A stretch of DNA of 64,000 bases, taken from assembly GCF_029714425.1 (NCBI RefSeq), contig NZ_CP121668.1:744001-808000 (forward strand). The letters are read 5' to 3'. How positions within the stretch are numbered: position 1 is the stretch's first letter; each line of letters opens with the position of its first letter. Source of the stretch: Bradyrhizobium sp. CB2312. Its GTDB lineage: Bacteria > Pseudomonadota > Alphaproteobacteria > Rhizobiales > Xanthobacteraceae. A model generated the notes under the pieces. It searched no databases, was not told where the DNA came from, and was given only the letters and a program-made list of their open reading frames with translations. Below, one piece after another: positions 62,563-64,000 of the stretch. A program made the position numbers and the translations under genes.

Positions 62563-64000
62563 CTACGTCGCCTTCCTGGCGAACGTCGCCTTGAGATTGT
62601 CGAATAACTCCACCTTCACGCCGTTGCGGCGCATGATGAAGCTCTGCTGCAGCACCGAGAGCAAGTTGTTCCAGGCCCAGTAGATGACGAGACCCGCCGG
62701 GAAGCCCGCCAGCATGAAGGTGAAGATCAGCGGCATCCAGTTGAAGATGATCTGCTGCGTCGGATCCGGCGGCGTCGGGTTCAGCTTCATCTGGAACCAC
62801 ATCGTGATGCCCATGATGATCGGCCAGATGCCGAGCGCGAGGTAGTGGCCGAACACCGGGATCGTGGTCGGATCGACCGGGATCAGCCCGAACAGGTTGA
62901 AGAGGTTGGTCGGATCCGGCGCGGAGAGATCCTTGATCCAGCCGAAGAACGGCGCGTGCCGCATCTCGATAGTGACGAACAGCACCTTGTAGAGCGAGAA
63001 GAACACCGGGATCTGGATCACCACGGGAAGACAGCCGGCGACCGGATTGATCTTCTCCTTGCGGTAGATCTCCATCATCTCCTGCTGCTGCTTCACCTTG
63101 TCATCGGGATAGCGCTCCTTCAGCGCCTGAAGCTGCGGCTGGATCGACTTCATCTTCGCCATCGAGGCGTAGGACTTGTTCGCCAGCGGGAAGAACAACA
63201 GCTTCACGATCACGGTCACGAGCAGGATCGAGATGCCGAAATTGCCGAAGAAGCGGTAGAAGAAGTCGAGGCCGAGGAACATCGGCTTGGTGATGAAGTA
63301 GAACCAGCCCCAGTCGATCAACAGATCGAAATGGTTGAGGCCGAGCTCCTTGTTGTAGCCGCCGAGGCCGGCGAACGGGAACACGCCGACGACGCCGGCT
63401 TCCTTGGCACCCGCGAACAGCCGCGCGTTCGCGGTGGCCGTGCCACCGATCGCGACGGTGACGGGATCGAGCAGATAGTCGGTCTGGTAGGTGTGGACGT
63501 TGCCGGTGAGGTTCGAGGAGAACTTCGCCTGAAGTTGCGCGCTGGTGTCGGGCAGCAGCGCCGAGGCCCAGTACTTGTCGGTGATGCCGAGCCAGCCATT
63601 GGTGGCCTTGAAGTTGACCGTCTTGGCTTCGTCGATCTTTTTGTAGGCGTATTCCTGCAGGCCGTGCTCGCCGAGATAGCCTATCAGGCCCTCATGCAGG
63701 ATGTAGTAGCCCGAGACCTGCGGCGTGCCGTGGCGGGAGATCAGCGCGTAAGGGTAGAGCGTGACCGGCGCATTGCCGACATTGCTCACGTCGTCCTTGA
63801 TGGAGAAGAGATAGTGGTCGTCGACCGAGATGGTGCGGCGGAAGGTGAGACCTTCGCCGTTGTCCCACTTCAAGACCACAGGCGTCGTCGGGGTCAGGCT
63901 GCCGCTGCCGTCCTGCTGCCAGATGGTCTGGGCATCAGGCATCTTGGCGGTCACGCCCGTGGCGGCCACCCAGCCGAACTCGGCGTAATAGGGCTCAGCC
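62563..64000 (-). CDS. yidC: Membrane protein insertase YidC (N-terminus beyond window)
   Basis: The frame is open to base 64000, so the N-terminal anchor and first part of the periplasmic domain are missing. The visible 478 residues include the periplasmic beta-sandwich ([20 protein letters not shown]) and the five-helix insertase core near the C-terminus ([20 protein letters not shown], '[15 protein letters not shown]', '[20 protein letters not shown]'). The hydrophilic-groove Arg is not assigned here. YidC inserts and folds inner-membrane proteins with SecYEG. It is the upstream neighbour of yihA. Confidence 0.97.
   Translation of the reverse strand, partial: AEPYYAEFGWVAATGVTAKMPDAQTIWQQDGSGSLTPTTPVVLKWDNGEGLTFRRTISVDDHYLFSIKDDVSNVGNAPVTLYPYALISRHGTPQVSGYYILHEGLIGYLGEHGLQEYAYKKIDEAKTVNFKATNGWLGITDKYWASALLPDTSAQLQAKFSSNLTGNVHTYQTDYLLDPVTVAIGGTATANARLFAGAKEAGVVGVFPFAGLGGYNKELGLNHFDLLIDWGWFYFITKPMFLGLDFFYRFFGNFGISILLVTVIVKLLFFPLANKSYASMAKMKSIQPQLQALKERYPDDKVKQQQEMMEIYRKEKINPVAGCLPVVIQIPVFFSLYKVLFVTIEMRHAPFFGWIKDLSAPDPTNLFNLFGLIPVDPTTIPVFGHYLALGIWPIIMGITMWFQMKLNPTPPDPTQQIIFNWMPLIFTFMLAGFPAGLVIYWAWNNLLSVLQQSFIMRRNGVKVELFDNLKATFARKAT

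Noticed and set aside
1..64000. tRNA, rRNA, CRISPR array, insertion sequence or prophage
   Set aside because: Scanned for T-loop motifs, regular spaced direct repeats and transposase or integrase motifs; none found. The palindromic families are not spaced as in a CRISPR array.

Overview
The window reads as chromosome of an alphaproteobacterium of the order Hyphomicrobiales, most likely Bradyrhizobium or a close relative. The reasons are the high GC content and codon use, a class I lysyl-tRNA synthetase, the order ffs–dnaX–ybaB–recR, families typical of rhizobia and Rhodopseudomonas (BTLCP peptidase, TIGR02281 aspartic protease, DUF2865, DUF1036, DUF6460), and many short palindromic mosaic repeats between genes. 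No tRNA, rRNA, CRISPR array, transposase or prophage module was found. Nearly all of it is core or housekeeping DNA.

Layout. 1-8.1 kb: esterase and FAD dehydrogenase, a secreted ClpP-like protein, SCO1/SenC with a small membrane partner, a secreted solute-binding protein, lysK, alpha carbonic anhydrase. 8.2-12.4 kb: S24/LexA-like regulator divergent from DUF952-pyrD, MATE exporter, small membrane protein. 12.4-22.1 kb: a ligase-associated DNA-repair set in two blocks (frameshifted ATP ligase plus exonuclease on the minus strand; Lhr-type helicase plus PdeM on the plus strand) around a methyltransferase and a Tat-exported binding protein, then a small unknown gene behind a candidate LexA box. 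22.2-31.6 kb: DUF2865, pyrE, GST, LysE, polA, acyltransferase, UDP-glucose dehydrogenase. 31.7-38.3 kb: hrpB, retropepsin-like protease, BTLCP peptidase, phosphomannomutase, Lrp regulator. 38.4-45.3 kb: operon HIT-nudC-pfkB and a five-gene uptake/catabolism set (binding protein, permease, ATPase, SDR, enolase-superfamily enzyme). 45.5-49 kb: SRP RNA, dnaX, ybaB, recR, a secreted unknown. 49-55 kb: ampG, a frameshifted GIY-YIG gene, rmuC behind a second candidate LexA box, def-fmt-truA. 55-64 kb: dapE, DUF805, dapD, a pyrimidine 5'-nucleotidase, DUF1036, argB, DUF423, yihA, and a yidC that runs off the right edge.

Themes. DNA replication and repair is unusually rich: ligase, exonuclease, helicase, PdeM, polA, dnaX, recR, rmuC. 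Lysine and arginine biosynthesis (dapD, dapE, argB), pyrimidine metabolism (pyrD, pyrE, 5'-nucleotidase) and translation/protein maturation (lysK, def, fmt, truA, yihA, yidC, ffs) are also represented.

The main oddities are about 30 copies of at least eight palindromic repeat families, several of which supply start or stop codons or sit inside a gene; a DNA ligase broken by a frameshift at such an insertion; a GIY-YIG gene with an apparent 4-nt deletion; a Pol I whose proofreading motifs are lost; an S24 regulator lacking its catalytic serine; an SDR lacking its Tyr/Lys pair; and two direct-repeat LexA-type boxes. No wholly new multi-gene system is evident. The most promising leads are the LexA-box small gene beside pdeM, the disrupted ligase module, and the repeat families.
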